Below the pieces are notes generated by a model. The model ran no database searches. It saw only the letters and a program-made list of their open reading frames with translations, and had not been told where the DNA came from. A stretch of DNA of 64,000 nucleotides from Tessaracoccus flavus (GTDB lineage Bacteria; Actinomycetota; Actinomycetes; Propionibacteriales; Propionibacteriaceae): the NCBI RefSeq assembly GCF_001997295.1, contig NZ_CP019605.1, forward strand, positions 2,790,001 to 2,854,000, in the 5' to 3' direction. Position 1 is the stretch's first letter, and each line of letters starts with the position of its first letter. Made by a program: the position numbers and the translations under genes. Below, piece by piece: positions 40,087 to 48,713 of this stretch.

Positions 40087-41485
40087 GCTCCGCGCCCGTC
40101 GTCGCGGCCACCGGCTCGGCGTCCTGCGGGGAATCCTCGCTCCCCACGTGGGCTGCAAATTCGTCGTCGTTCAGCACGCCGCCGATGGGGTCGGGCTGAT
40201 CGGGCGTGCGTAGCTCGTCGCGGCCGGGGCGGACGATGTCGCTGAGCGCCTCCCACGCCACGAGCCCCTGGATGCTGGCGCGCAGGATGATGGCCAGCCA
40301 GTACAGCCCGTAGGGTCCCTGCTGGGCCGAGGTCAGGCTGCCGGCGAGCCACCCCCAGATGGCCAGGTAGTAGCCGACCTCGGTGACGGTGACGGCGATC
40401 AGCTCCACCTTGTACGGGCGAGCCAGCATCACGGCCAGCAGCACCCACAGCGACGTCTGCGGTGGGTACGCGGGGCCCAGCAGCACGGTGAGCAGCACGA
40501 TCACCGCGATGAGGGAACCAACCCGCGGCCGCTTCCGTGCGGTGTAGAGGTAGGCCACCAGGAGCCCTAGGACCAGCATCAGGATCGCGAAGGCCAGGGA
40601 GCCTGTGTGCCGCGTCTCCCACCCGCCGAGCGAGAACAGGTACCACAGCGAGCCGTACCCGGCCTCCTTGTTGATCTCCTGGTGGTAGTAGCCGTAGACC
40701 GCACCGACGTCGTCGAGGAGCAGCGGCGCATGCACGCCGACGACGGTGACGACGGCGGGGAGGAAGAACTTCAGCGCCGTGACCGCACCGCCGCGCAGCC
40801 CCGCCGCCACCAGGACAGCGAGGATGATCGCGATCGGCATCGTGCCCGCCGATGCCGCGAGCCCCAGCACGATGCCGGCCTCGAACAAACGACGCCGCGC
40901 GAACTGCACGAGCCCCAGCGCGGTCAAGGCGAGCGGCAGCAACTCCCAACTGATGAGGCCCGCCGCCAACACGATGGGCGAGCCCGCGATCAGCAGCGAG
41001 TCCCACGAACGACCGTCGCCCCGTCGGCCGAGCCACGCGAAGCTGGCCGCCGTGACGAGGAAGCAGAGGAACAGTCCGAGCGCCGTCCAGCCGAAGAAGG
41101 CCGTGCTCGTATCGATCTGTTGCTGCAGCGTCTGCCCTGGCCCGACGGACCCCATGAGCCTCGACGCCTGTGTCGCCATCGTGATCGCGACGGCGACCAG
41201 TGGAGAGAACAGCATCTGTTCCCCACCGAGGGCTGGGGTGCCGAGCGCGAATTCCTGCCCGAGGAACGACGACTGGATGTCCGAGTAGCACAGCCGGATG
41301 TAGGAGTTGATGGCGTTGTCGGCGTCGGTCTGGAGGCACGGCAGGTGCCTCAGGAAGAGCACGAGGAAGGTCAGCGTCGCGGCCAGCATCGCCCATGGCA
41401 GGGGGTTGAACCACAGCCCACGCGGCTTGGCGTGGCGGCCCATGGGGCCGCCGAACCGGGGCAGCAGCGCGTTATCCACGGCCAC
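40079..41485 (-). CDS. Polytopic membrane protein, Rv0051-like (GT87-type)
   Basis: 468 residues, about ten helices. The first loop, LPCLQTDADNAINSYIRLCYSDI, contains acidic residues near the membrane surface, as in GT-C transferases. Gene order ponA then this gene is the same as Rv0050-Rv0051 in Mycobacterium tuberculosis (established synteny; family match inferred). A disordered acidic tail (DELRTPDQPDPIGG...) ends the protein. It starts 261 bases after ponA on the minus strand with array copy 5 between them. Confidence 0.75.
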   Translation of the reverse strand: MAVDNALLPRFGGPMGRHAKPRGLWFNPLPWAMLAATLTFLVLFLRHLPCLQTDADNAINSYIRLCYSDIQSSFLGQEFALGTPALGGEQMLFSPLVAVAITMATQASRLMGSVGPGQTLQQQIDTSTAFFGWTALGLFLCFLVTAASFAWLGRRGDGRSWDSLLIAGSPIVLAAGLISWELLPLALTALGLVQFARRRLFEAGIVLGLAASAGTMPIAIILAVLVAAGLRGGAVTALKFFLPAVVTVVGVHAPLLLDDVGAVYGYYHQEINKEAGYGSLWYLFSLGGWETRHTGSLAFAILMLVLGLLVAYLYTARKRPRVGSLIAVIVLLTVLLGPAYPPQTSLWVLLAVMLARPYKVELIAVTVTEVGYYLAIWGWLAGSLTSAQQGPYGLYWLAIILRASIQGLVAWEALSDIVRPGRDELRTPDQPDPIGGVLNDDEFAAHVGSEDSPQDAEPVAATTGAELS

Positions 41486-41560
41486 ACAGTAGCCGACGGC
41501 CGCGCCGCCGCCGCGGTCCGTCGTCGGTCCCGCGCTTCCCTCTGGCGGCCGCGAGACCAG

Positions 41561-41744
41561 ACGCCAATCGACGCGGCGTTACGCCAGCGAGAGTCGTCGT
41601 CGCCCGTGACACATCAGGGGCGACGATGGATGTCGGGGGCGTTCGGCGTTGTCAGTTGGCATTTGGCCGTGACCGTTGGCGTTTGGCCGTGACCGTTGGC
41701 GTTTGGCCCGCACCGTTGGCGTTCCGGCCGGTCGGTTGGCGTCG
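41561..41744. repeat. 20-bp-period convergent array, copy 5 (alternative centre)
   Basis: Left arm ACGCCAR at 41561 and 41581. Centre of a second type: ACATCAGGGGCGACG at ~41611-41625. Right-arm GTTGGC cores at 41655, 41675, 41695, 41715 and 41735, exactly 20 apart. The last unit ends two to three bases from the ponA stop codon (41747-41749). Confidence 0.93.
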
Positions 41745-41746
41745 CG

Positions 41747-44005
41747 TCACTCCTCGACCGTGGCCGACGCCGTCGGTCGGGCGTTCGGCGGCTCGACGAC
41801 CTGCGTGGCAGTCGCCGTCGGCGTCGGGACCGCGGTCGGCGAGGGCGCGAGGGTCGGCTCCGGCGCTTCCGTGGGCTCCGGAGGCTCGGTGGGCTCCGGC
41901 TCTTCCGTCGGGGTGGGTGTCGGCGTCGGCGTCTCGGTCGGCTCCTCGGAGGGGGTCTCGCTCGGAGTGGGCGACGGGCTCGGCGACGGCGACGGTTCCT
42001 CCGACGGGCTCTCGCTCGGCGACGGAGGCGGCGACGGGCTGGGCGTCAGCGTCTCGCCTCGCTCGGGCTCGATCTCGATCGGCTCGTCGAACTCCTCGAT
42101 GGGCATGCCCTCGGTGGCCTGCATCATGTACTCGACCCAGGTCATGAGCGGGTACGACGAGCCGAAGAACGTCGGGTCCTGGGGCCGCTTGTAGTCCTCG
42201 AGGTCGGCCGTGCCGGCATCGCCGGCCACGTACATGACCGCGGTGGAGATCTGCTTGGTGTACCCGACGAACCACGCGGACGTGATGGTGTCCTCAACGC
42301 CGTTGGTGCCGGTCTTGCCAGCCACCGGGCGGCCGAGTTCGCTGGCCCGACGACCCGTGCCCTCCGTGACCACGGAGGTGAGGGAGTCCGTGACGTTGGC
42401 GGCGACGTTGCGGTCGATCGTCTCCTCGTCGGCCGACGCGGCCTCGTAGACGACGATGCCATTGCGGTCGATGACCTGCTTGACGATGTGCGTCTCGTTG
42501 CGCCGGCCGCCGTTGGCCAGCGTGGCGTACGACTTGGCCATGTTGACGGGGCTGACCTCCGCCGCGCCGAGCGAGATGCGGTTGCCCTGCGCCTCCCAGT
42601 TGGAGCCGGTCGGAGCTCCGGCATCGTTCGCCGCCCGGATGACCTCGTTCACCCCGTCGGGGATCTGCTCGGTCATGTCGACGAACGCCGTGTTGATGGA
42701 CTCAGCGGTGGCGCGGCGCAGCGTCACCGGGCCGTACTGGTTGCTGAACTCGTTGCGGACGGTCCGCGTGTCGCCGCGCGGGGTGAACGTGTCGCCGTTG
42801 AAGACCGAGTCCAGCGAGAAGCCGTTCCGCAGGCCGGCGATGGTGGCGAAGGTCTTGAACGTCGACGCTGCGGGGCGCGGCGTCGTCGCCCAGTTGCGAG
42901 AGTTCTCCACGTAGTCCGGCCCGCCGTAGAGAGACAGCAGGGCGCCGGTGTCGGTGTCGACGGACGCGATTGCGACGTGGAGATCGGCTGGATCCGGAGA
43001 GCCCTCGGCGTCGGCCGCGGCCTGCGCGGTGTACTTCTGGGCGGTGGTCGTGGCCGCGCTCTGCATGGTCTTGTTCAGCGTCGTGACCACCTTGAGCCCG
43101 CCACCCTGGATCTCACCCTCGGTGAGGCCCGCGAGCTCGGTGAGCTCGTCCTCCACCATGGAGATGAGGAATCCCTTAGGGCCGCCATAGCGGTTGTTGA
43201 TCGGGACCTCGGGGAAGGTCGGCAGCGCGGGTTGCGCACGGTCGAACTCGGCCTGGGTGATCGCCCCCATCTCGAGCATGCCCCGAAGGACGTACTGATA
43301 GCGGCCGAGCAGCTTCTCGAGCTTCTCCGGACCACCGGACGGGTTGAACCCTGCCGGATTGTTGAGGATGGCGGCCAGCGCGGCGGACTCCTCGACAGTC
43401 AGGTCCTTGGCGTCCTTGAGGAAGTAGGATTTGGCCGCGGCCTGGATGCCGTAGGCGCCGCGCCCGAAGTAGATCGTGTTGAGGTAGCCCTCAAGGATCT
43501 CTTCCTTGGGCAGCTCGCGGCCCATCTTCGTCGCCAGGATCAGTTCGTTGACCTTGCGGGAGAGCCGCTGACCAGAATCCAGGTAGAGGATCTTGATGTA
43601 CTGCTGGGTGATCGTCGAGCCACCCTGCAGTTCGCCGCCGGTCGCGATGGAGTAGACCGAGCGCATGATGCCGCTCACGGAGAACCCCGGGTCCTCCCAG
43701 AACGTGCGGTTCTCGGCGGCCACGACGGCGTCCTTCATGAGCTGCGGCATCTCGGCGTACGGGATGGTGACGCGGTTCTGGACGGCGAGCGAACCCAACT
43801 GGTTGCGCCCGTCCTCGTAGTAGAGGAAGGTCGTGTTGGTTGTGAAGTCGCTGTTCGGGTCTGGGAGATCCGTCGTCGCGTAGAGGAACAGGAAGGTCCC
43901 GAGCCCAGCCAGGCTGCCCAGGAGGAACACGACGAGGGCGCCGATACCGAGCCGCCCCCAGATCTCGCGCGCCCTGGACTTCGCGCGCCGCTTTGCCTTA
44001 GCCAT
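41747..44005 (-). CDS. ponA: Class A penicillin-binding protein (PonA type)
   Basis: Bifunctional peptidoglycan synthase, 752 residues. Basic N-terminus and one membrane helix (GIGALVVFLLGSLAGLGTFLFLY); GT51 transglycosylase with the catalytic Glu in VVAAENRTFWEDPGFS and GGSTITQQYIKILYL; transpeptidase with SXXK in AASTFKTF (~residue 380), SXN in ESINTAF and KTG in VAGKTGTNG. The last ~110 residues are a Pro/Glu/Thr/Ser tail (PSPSPPPSPSESPSEE...). No PASTA domain. MscS lies 70 bases upstream on the same strand, and an Rv0051-like gene follows. Confidence 0.95.
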   Translation of the reverse strand: MAKAKRRAKSRAREIWGRLGIGALVVFLLGSLAGLGTFLFLYATTDLPDPNSDFTTNTTFLYYEDGRNQLGSLAVQNRVTIPYAEMPQLMKDAVVAAENRTFWEDPGFSVSGIMRSVYSIATGGELQGGSTITQQYIKILYLDSGQRLSRKVNELILATKMGRELPKEEILEGYLNTIYFGRGAYGIQAAAKSYFLKDAKDLTVEESAALAAILNNPAGFNPSGGPEKLEKLLGRYQYVLRGMLEMGAITQAEFDRAQPALPTFPEVPINNRYGGPKGFLISMVEDELTELAGLTEGEIQGGGLKVVTTLNKTMQSAATTTAQKYTAQAAADAEGSPDPADLHVAIASVDTDTGALLSLYGGPDYVENSRNWATTPRPAASTFKTFATIAGLRNGFSLDSVFNGDTFTPRGDTRTVRNEFSNQYGPVTLRRATAESINTAFVDMTEQIPDGVNEVIRAANDAGAPTGSNWEAQGNRISLGAAEVSPVNMAKSYATLANGGRRNETHIVKQVIDRNGIVVYEAASADEETIDRNVAANVTDSLTSVVTEGTGRRASELGRPVAGKTGTNGVEDTITSAWFVGYTKQISTAVMYVAGDAGTADLEDYKRPQDPTFFGSSYPLMTWVEYMMQATEGMPIEEFDEPIEIEPERGETLTPSPSPPPSPSESPSEEPSPSPSPSPTPSETPSEEPTETPTPTPTPTEEPEPTEPPEPTEAPEPTLAPSPTAVPTPTATATQVVEPPNARPTASATVEE

Positions 44006-44075
44006 TCCTCCAGCGTAAGCGCCCGCGGCGGCTGCGCGAAAAAACCCGCGCCTCCGCGGCCGCGCCGCGCCTGCG

Positions 44076-44957
44076 TCAGGTGGCGCTCCCTGGTCCGTAC
44101 GGTCCGGCCAGGATGGGCCCCCGGACCCCGGCGTCGGCGAGTGCCCGTTGCGCCCGCTCGCGGACCGCGCGGGTTGGCCCCCACTGCTGGTTGGGCCCCG
44201 TCTTGAGCAGCACCTGCATCGTCATGGTGCCCGCCGTGACCGAGCCCACGCCCAGCACCGACGGCTCCTCGAGCAACTGGTCGGAGAACTCGGGCTCCTT
44301 GTCCATGCCGGCGAGCGCCGCCCGCAGCACCTCCTGGACTCGGCTCGGATCCTCGTCGTTGGCCACCGGTACGTCGACGATCGCCGTCGAGTATCCCTGA
44401 CTCACGTTGCCCAGCGTGAGCACCTCCCCGTTGCGGACGTACCAGACCGTGCCCGTGGTGTCGCGGAGCTTCGTCACGCGCAGCGTGACCTCCTGGACGG
44501 TGCCGGTGAGGTCGCCCACCTTGATGAGGTCGCCCACTCCGAACTGGTCCTCGGCGAGCATGAAGATGCCGGACAGGTAGTCCTTGACAAGGGACTGGGC
44601 GCCGAAACCGAGCGCCACCCCACCCACGCCGGCGGACGCGATGAGCGGCCCCATCGGCACGCCGAAGATCGCCAGGACGGTCAGCACGACCACCACGATC
44701 AGCGCCACATCCACCACGTTGCGCAGCAGGGAACCCAGCGTCTCGACGCGTTGTCGCTGCCTGTCCGCGGCCACGCCGCTGGCCTTGGCCAGCAGCACCC
44801 GGGCGCGGAAGCCGAGGTCGTCGTCGTTTCGGTCATGCACCCGGTCGGCCAGCACCCGCACCGTCCGTCGGATCACCAGCGCGAGGAACACCCGCAGCAA
44901 GAGGGCCACGGTGATGACGACGGCCGCGAGCATCAGATTCTCCCAGAGATCACCCAT
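44076..44957 (-). CDS. mscS: MscS-family mechanosensitive channel
   Basis: Tension-gated ion channel, 293 residues. Three N-terminal helices; pore helix region PLIASAGVGGVALGFGAQSLVKDYLSG with the typical Gly/Ala packing; then the beta domain FMLAEDQFGVGDLIKVGDLTGTVQEVTLRVTKLRDTTGTVWYVRNGEV and a C-terminal alpha/beta domain. ATG 44957. Divergent from cca; upstream of ponA. Confidence 0.93.
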   Translation of the reverse strand: MGDLWENLMLAAVVITVALLLRVFLALVIRRTVRVLADRVHDRNDDDLGFRARVLLAKASGVAADRQRQRVETLGSLLRNVVDVALIVVVVLTVLAIFGVPMGPLIASAGVGGVALGFGAQSLVKDYLSGIFMLAEDQFGVGDLIKVGDLTGTVQEVTLRVTKLRDTTGTVWYVRNGEVLTLGNVSQGYSTAIVDVPVANDEDPSRVQEVLRAALAGMDKEPEFSDQLLEEPSVLGVGSVTAGTMTMQVLLKTGPNQQWGPTRAVRERAQRALADAGVRGPILAGPYGPGSAT

Positions 44958-45018
44958 GGGCCCATTGTGTCCGATTCGCTATGGCGTCGACCGCCGCTGG
45001 ACCACGGCGCGCGACCAG

Positions 45019-45180
45019 ACGCCAACAGTCCCAGCCAAACGCCAACAGGAATCGCGCTTCGCCACCGGAATCCATCGAGGCCCCCGATACATCAGGGGCG
45101 GCGCTGATTGTCGTCGGCCTTCCGGCTTCGTCGTTGGCGTTCAGTCGGGACCGTTGGCGTTGCGGTCGCACGGTTGGCGT
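45019..45180. repeat. 20-bp-period convergent array, copy 6 (alternative centre)
   Basis: ACGCCAACA at 45019 and 45039; centre ACATCAGGGGCGGCG at ~45089-45103, the second centre type shared with copy 5; right cores at 45133, 45153 and 45173. It lies between the divergent mscS and cca starts, so here it must share space with two promoters. Confidence 0.92.
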
Positions 45181-45251
45181 GGCCGCCCCCGGGCTCGGGT
45201 GGGGCCCGCCGGGGATGGGGACCGGGGAGGCCGACGGTAGACTCTCGGCTC

Positions 45252-46685
45252 GTGCCGACCCTCACCCAAGCGCAGACCAACGCCATGCAGCAGTTGCTGC
45301 GCATCGCCCCCGTCATCGACGACCTGGGCAACCTGTTCCGCGCCGAAGGCCACGAGCTCTTCCTCGTCGGCGGGTCGGTCCGCGACGCTCTGCTGGGGAG
45401 CCTCGGCCACGACCTGGACTTCACCACGTCGGCCACGCCTGACGAGACGCACGCGTTGCTGCGTCGGTTCACGCCGTCGACGTGGGACATCGGCAAGGAC
45501 TTCGGCACCATCGGAGCACTCAAACGGGCCGACGGCCAGGAGTGGCAGATCGAGGTCACGACGTTTCGGGCCGACATCTACCGCAGCGAGTCACGCAAGC
45601 CCGAGGTGAGCTTCGGCGACTCGATCGACGGCGACCTCATCCGCCGCGACTTCACCGTCAACGCCATGGCGGTCGACGTCGCCACCCGCGCCTTCGTCGA
45701 TCCCTACGGCGGCCTCGACGACCTCGCCGACGGCGTGATCCGGACCCCGTCGACCCCCGAGCGGAGCTTCAGCGACGACCCCCTGCGCATGATGCGTGCG
45801 GCCAGGTTCGCGTCGAGGCTCGGGTTCATCGTGGCCGACGAAGTCGTCAGAGCCATGACGGACATGGCTGAGCGCATCACGATCGTGTCGGCCGAACGGA
45901 TCCAGGCCGAGCTCTCCGGGCTGCTGCTCACCGACTCACCGCGGGCCGGCCTGGACCTCCTCGTCCGCACGGGGATCGCCGACTACATCCTCCCCGAACT
46001 GCCGGCCCTCAAGCTGGAGCTGGACGAACACCACCGCCACAAAGACGTTTATCAGCACTCGCTGACCGTTCTCGACCAGGCCATCGCGCTGGAGAAGGAT
46101 CGCGGGCACGAGCCGGACATCGTCAACCGCCTCGCGGCGCTGCTGCACGACATCGGCAAGCCGGTCACCCGCCGCTTCGAGGGCAGCAAGGTGACCTTCC
46201 ACCACCACGACGTCGTGGGCGCGAAACTCGCGAAGAAGCGGCTCCGCGCCCTCAACTACCCGAGCGCCGTCGTGAAGTCCGTGGCCCGCCTCATCGACCT
46301 GCACCTGCGCTTCCACGGCTACTCCGACGGCGAGTGGAGCGACTCGGCCGTCCGCCGGTACGTGCGCGACGCCGGCGACGAACTCGAGCGCCTCCACATC
46401 CTGACGCGCGCCGACTGCACGACGAGGAACCAGCAGCGCGCCAACCGTCTGCGGCGCGCCTACGAGGAACTCGAGTGGCGCATCGACGAGCTCGCCTCGC
46501 AGGAGGAGATCGCCTCGCTGCGCCCCCACCTCAACGGCGACCAGATCATGGAGGTCCTCGGTATCGGCCCGGGCCGCGAGGTGGGCCAGGCCTATGCGTT
46601 CCTGCTCGAGCACCGCACGGAGCACGGCCCCCTCCCCGAGGACGAGGCCGTGGAACTGCTGCGCCAGTGGTGGGCCGACCGTTGA
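45252..46685 (+). CDS. cca: CCA tRNA nucleotidyltransferase
   Basis: Adds or repairs the CCA end of tRNAs. 477 residues from GTG 45252 (VPTLTQAQTNAMQ); the frame opens inside array copy 6, and that extension is repeat sequence, so it is rejected. Class II head: LFLVGGSVRDALLG and DLDFTTSA; then RRDFTVNAMAV and RAARFASRLGF; HD domain with HKDVYQHSLTVLDQ and ALLHDIGKP; C-terminal tail. Same order as in mycobacteria: pcnA/cca beside the DUF6049 and murJ genes. Confidence 0.94.
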   Translation: MPTLTQAQTNAMQQLLRIAPVIDDLGNLFRAEGHELFLVGGSVRDALLGSLGHDLDFTTSATPDETHALLRRFTPSTWDIGKDFGTIGALKRADGQEWQIEVTTFRADIYRSESRKPEVSFGDSIDGDLIRRDFTVNAMAVDVATRAFVDPYGGLDDLADGVIRTPSTPERSFSDDPLRMMRAARFASRLGFIVADEVVRAMTDMAERITIVSAERIQAELSGLLLTDSPRAGLDLLVRTGIADYILPELPALKLELDEHHRHKDVYQHSLTVLDQAIALEKDRGHEPDIVNRLAALLHDIGKPVTRRFEGSKVTFHHHDVVGAKLAKKRLRALNYPSAVVKSVARLIDLHLRFHGYSDGEWSDSAVRRYVRDAGDELERLHILTRADCTTRNQQRANRLRRAYEELEWRIDELASQEEIASLRPHLNGDQIMEVLGIGPGREVGQAYAFLLEHRTEHGPLPEDEAVELLRQWWADR

Positions 46686-46826
46686 CCCAGGCCTGCTCCG
46701 CCCCGTTCGACCTGAAGAAATGAGGTGCCAGGCCGCATACAGCGGCCGAGGCACGTTTTCCCAGGGTGAAGTGTCCTCGTCTGCGCTTTCTAGCCCAGAG
46801 AGTGCGGCAACTACCATGGGACAGTG

Positions 46827-48713
46827 ATGGTCGGACGGTTGCTGCGCGCTGGGCTGGCGGCGCTGCTCCTGACGCTCGCTGTCGCCGTCGGCGCCCCGTC
46901 GGCTTCGGCGGTCGGAGACGAGTACATCGACGTCGATCTCGCGTCCGTCTCCGTCACCACCCTCGATGTCTCCGACCCCACCCAGACGGTCGTGCTCAGC
47001 GGCACGATCACCAACACCTCCACTGTCGACGTGACCTGGCTGAGCGTCGATATCTGGCGGCTCACCGAACCCGTCACCTCCACCGCGGAGCTCGAGACCG
47101 TGACGGACGACCCCGACTCACTTCCCCTCACCGGTCGCCTTCTCGAGGAGGAACTCGGCAACACCCTCGTGCTGAGGACCACCGACCCCTTCCGGCCCGG
47201 CGAACGCGCGCAGTTCACGGTGCGGGCGACCATCGAGCAGTTGGGCTTCACCCGCGACGACACCGCCTACCTCGTCGGGGTCCAGGCCCGCGGGCTGCCG
47301 ACAGACGGCGACAAACGGACGCTCGGCCGCGACCAGGCCGTCCTTCCCGCCACCCAGACGCCGGCCGAGTCGAGCGCGCTGGTCATCCTCGACGCCGCAC
47401 CGAGCTGGCTCCCCGACGGCACCTTCCTCGACGACTCTCTCCACACCGCCCTCGACCAGCGGCTGGAGACGCTGCTCGCGAGCGCCGAACGTCCCGGCGT
47501 GCAGGCCGCCATCGATCCTGCCCTCTACTCGGCCGTCGGGCGCCTCGCCGTCCCGCATCAGGTGGGCGACGACGAGCGTCCCGGCAGCGGGATCGCGGTG
47601 CGCTGGCTGGAGCGCGTCGACGCCCTGGGAGAGGAAGGCCGCCTCTGGCGCCTCCCCTACGGCAACCCGGACTTCTCCGCCGCCGAGGCTTCGGGCCGGT
47701 TGCAGCAGGTGCTCGCCTGGGCGCGCGCAGCCGCCCCCGCCGGGCTGGAGGAGGTGCCGAGCGTCACCGTGCTCGACGGCGACCCGAGCAACGATCTCAT
47801 CGCACGGCTCAGTGAGTTCGACACCGTCGTCATCCGCAACGCAACCGGCGCCAGCCCCGGCCCTCCGCAGCTCATCGGAGCGGCGCGGGACCGCTATTCC
47901 GCGCTACCCGAGAGCCTCCGGCTGCCGCGTCGCATCGCGGAGGAACTCCTTGCCGAGAGCCCGCCGCTCTACCTCATCGACACCCCACAGGCGGCCGACG
48001 ATGACCGCGAGCTCGGCGCCTGGCGCCGGCACGTCCCCATCGCCGTCGAGGAGCCACTGCCCCTGCGGTGGCCCGATGGCCCCGCAGCCACACCCCGAAC
48101 GCAGGTGTCGGCGGCACTTGACGCCGCGGCTGCCAGGGCCGTCTTCCTCAGGGACCTGACCGGCACCGGGGAAGGGCTGCCCGACAGCAACAGGCTGGGC
48201 GCGCTCGCGTTTTCGAAGGGCTTCGTCGACGAGGGCGCCGCGGTTCGCTTCATCGAGGCGGCCATTCCCGCGGAGCAGGACACCGGCTCGGTCCAGCTGT
48301 CGGCTGCGCAGTCGTTCGTCATGGGTGCCCGCACCAACACGTTCCCGGCGACGCTCACCAACGAACTGGCCGTCCCCGTGGTGGTCCGGCTCGAGTTCAC
48401 CTCCGAGTCTCCCCAACGCATCCGCGTCCCGGCGACGGAGTTCGTCACGGTCGGTCCCGGCGAGTCCCAGACCGTCGAGATCAGCCCTGAGGCGTCCAGC
48501 AACGGCGTCTCACTGGTGCGGGCCCGGATCGTGACGAGGGGCGGCGCGGTCATCGGCGCGCCCCAGACAATCGAAATCACCGCCACCGACCTTGGGCGCG
48601 TCGGCTGGATCATCATCGTCGTCTCGGGTGCAGTAGTCGTAGGGGGCACGGCCCTACGCATCCGCGGCGTGCGGAGGCAGCGTGCCAAGGAGGAACGTGA
48701 GTCAGGTCAGTAG
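46827..48713 (+). CDS. DUF6049 exported membrane protein (Rv3909-like)
   Basis: 628 residues from ATG 46827 (a GTG lies just before). Signal peptide ending PSASA; large extracellular part beginning with an immunoglobulin-like domain (VVLSGTITNTSTVDVTWLSVDIW) and ending with another beta domain (VVVRLEFTSESPQRIRVP). One C-terminal membrane helix VGWIIIVVSGAVVVGGTAL and a basic cytoplasmic tail. The function is not established; the fixed place before murJ suggests a role in cell-wall export. It overlaps murJ by 17 bases. 46686-46826 holds a probable promoter (TACCAT near 46812). Confidence 0.85.
   Translation: MVGRLLRAGLAALLLTLAVAVGAPSASAVGDEYIDVDLASVSVTTLDVSDPTQTVVLSGTITNTSTVDVTWLSVDIWRLTEPVTSTAELETVTDDPDSLPLTGRLLEEELGNTLVLRTTDPFRPGERAQFTVRATIEQLGFTRDDTAYLVGVQARGLPTDGDKRTLGRDQAVLPATQTPAESSALVILDAAPSWLPDGTFLDDSLHTALDQRLETLLASAERPGVQAAIDPALYSAVGRLAVPHQVGDDERPGSGIAVRWLERVDALGEEGRLWRLPYGNPDFSAAEASGRLQQVLAWARAAAPAGLEEVPSVTVLDGDPSNDLIARLSEFDTVVIRNATGASPGPPQLIGAARDRYSALPESLRLPRRIAEELLAESPPLYLIDTPQAADDDRELGAWRRHVPIAVEEPLPLRWPDGPAATPRTQVSAALDAAAARAVFLRDLTGTGEGLPDSNRLGALAFSKGFVDEGAAVRFIEAAIPAEQDTGSVQLSAAQSFVMGARTNTFPATLTNELAVPVVVRLEFTSESPQRIRVPATEFVTVGPGESQTVEISPEASSNGVSLVRARIVTRGGAVIGAPQTIEITATDLGRVGWIIIVVSGAVVVGGTALRIRGVRRQRAKEERESGQ

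Noticed and set aside
45108..45251. 48-codon N-terminal extension of the CCA transferase
   Set aside because: It is translated from array copy 6 (core TTGGCGT repeated) and has no counterpart in the family; GTG 45252 gives the normal start.
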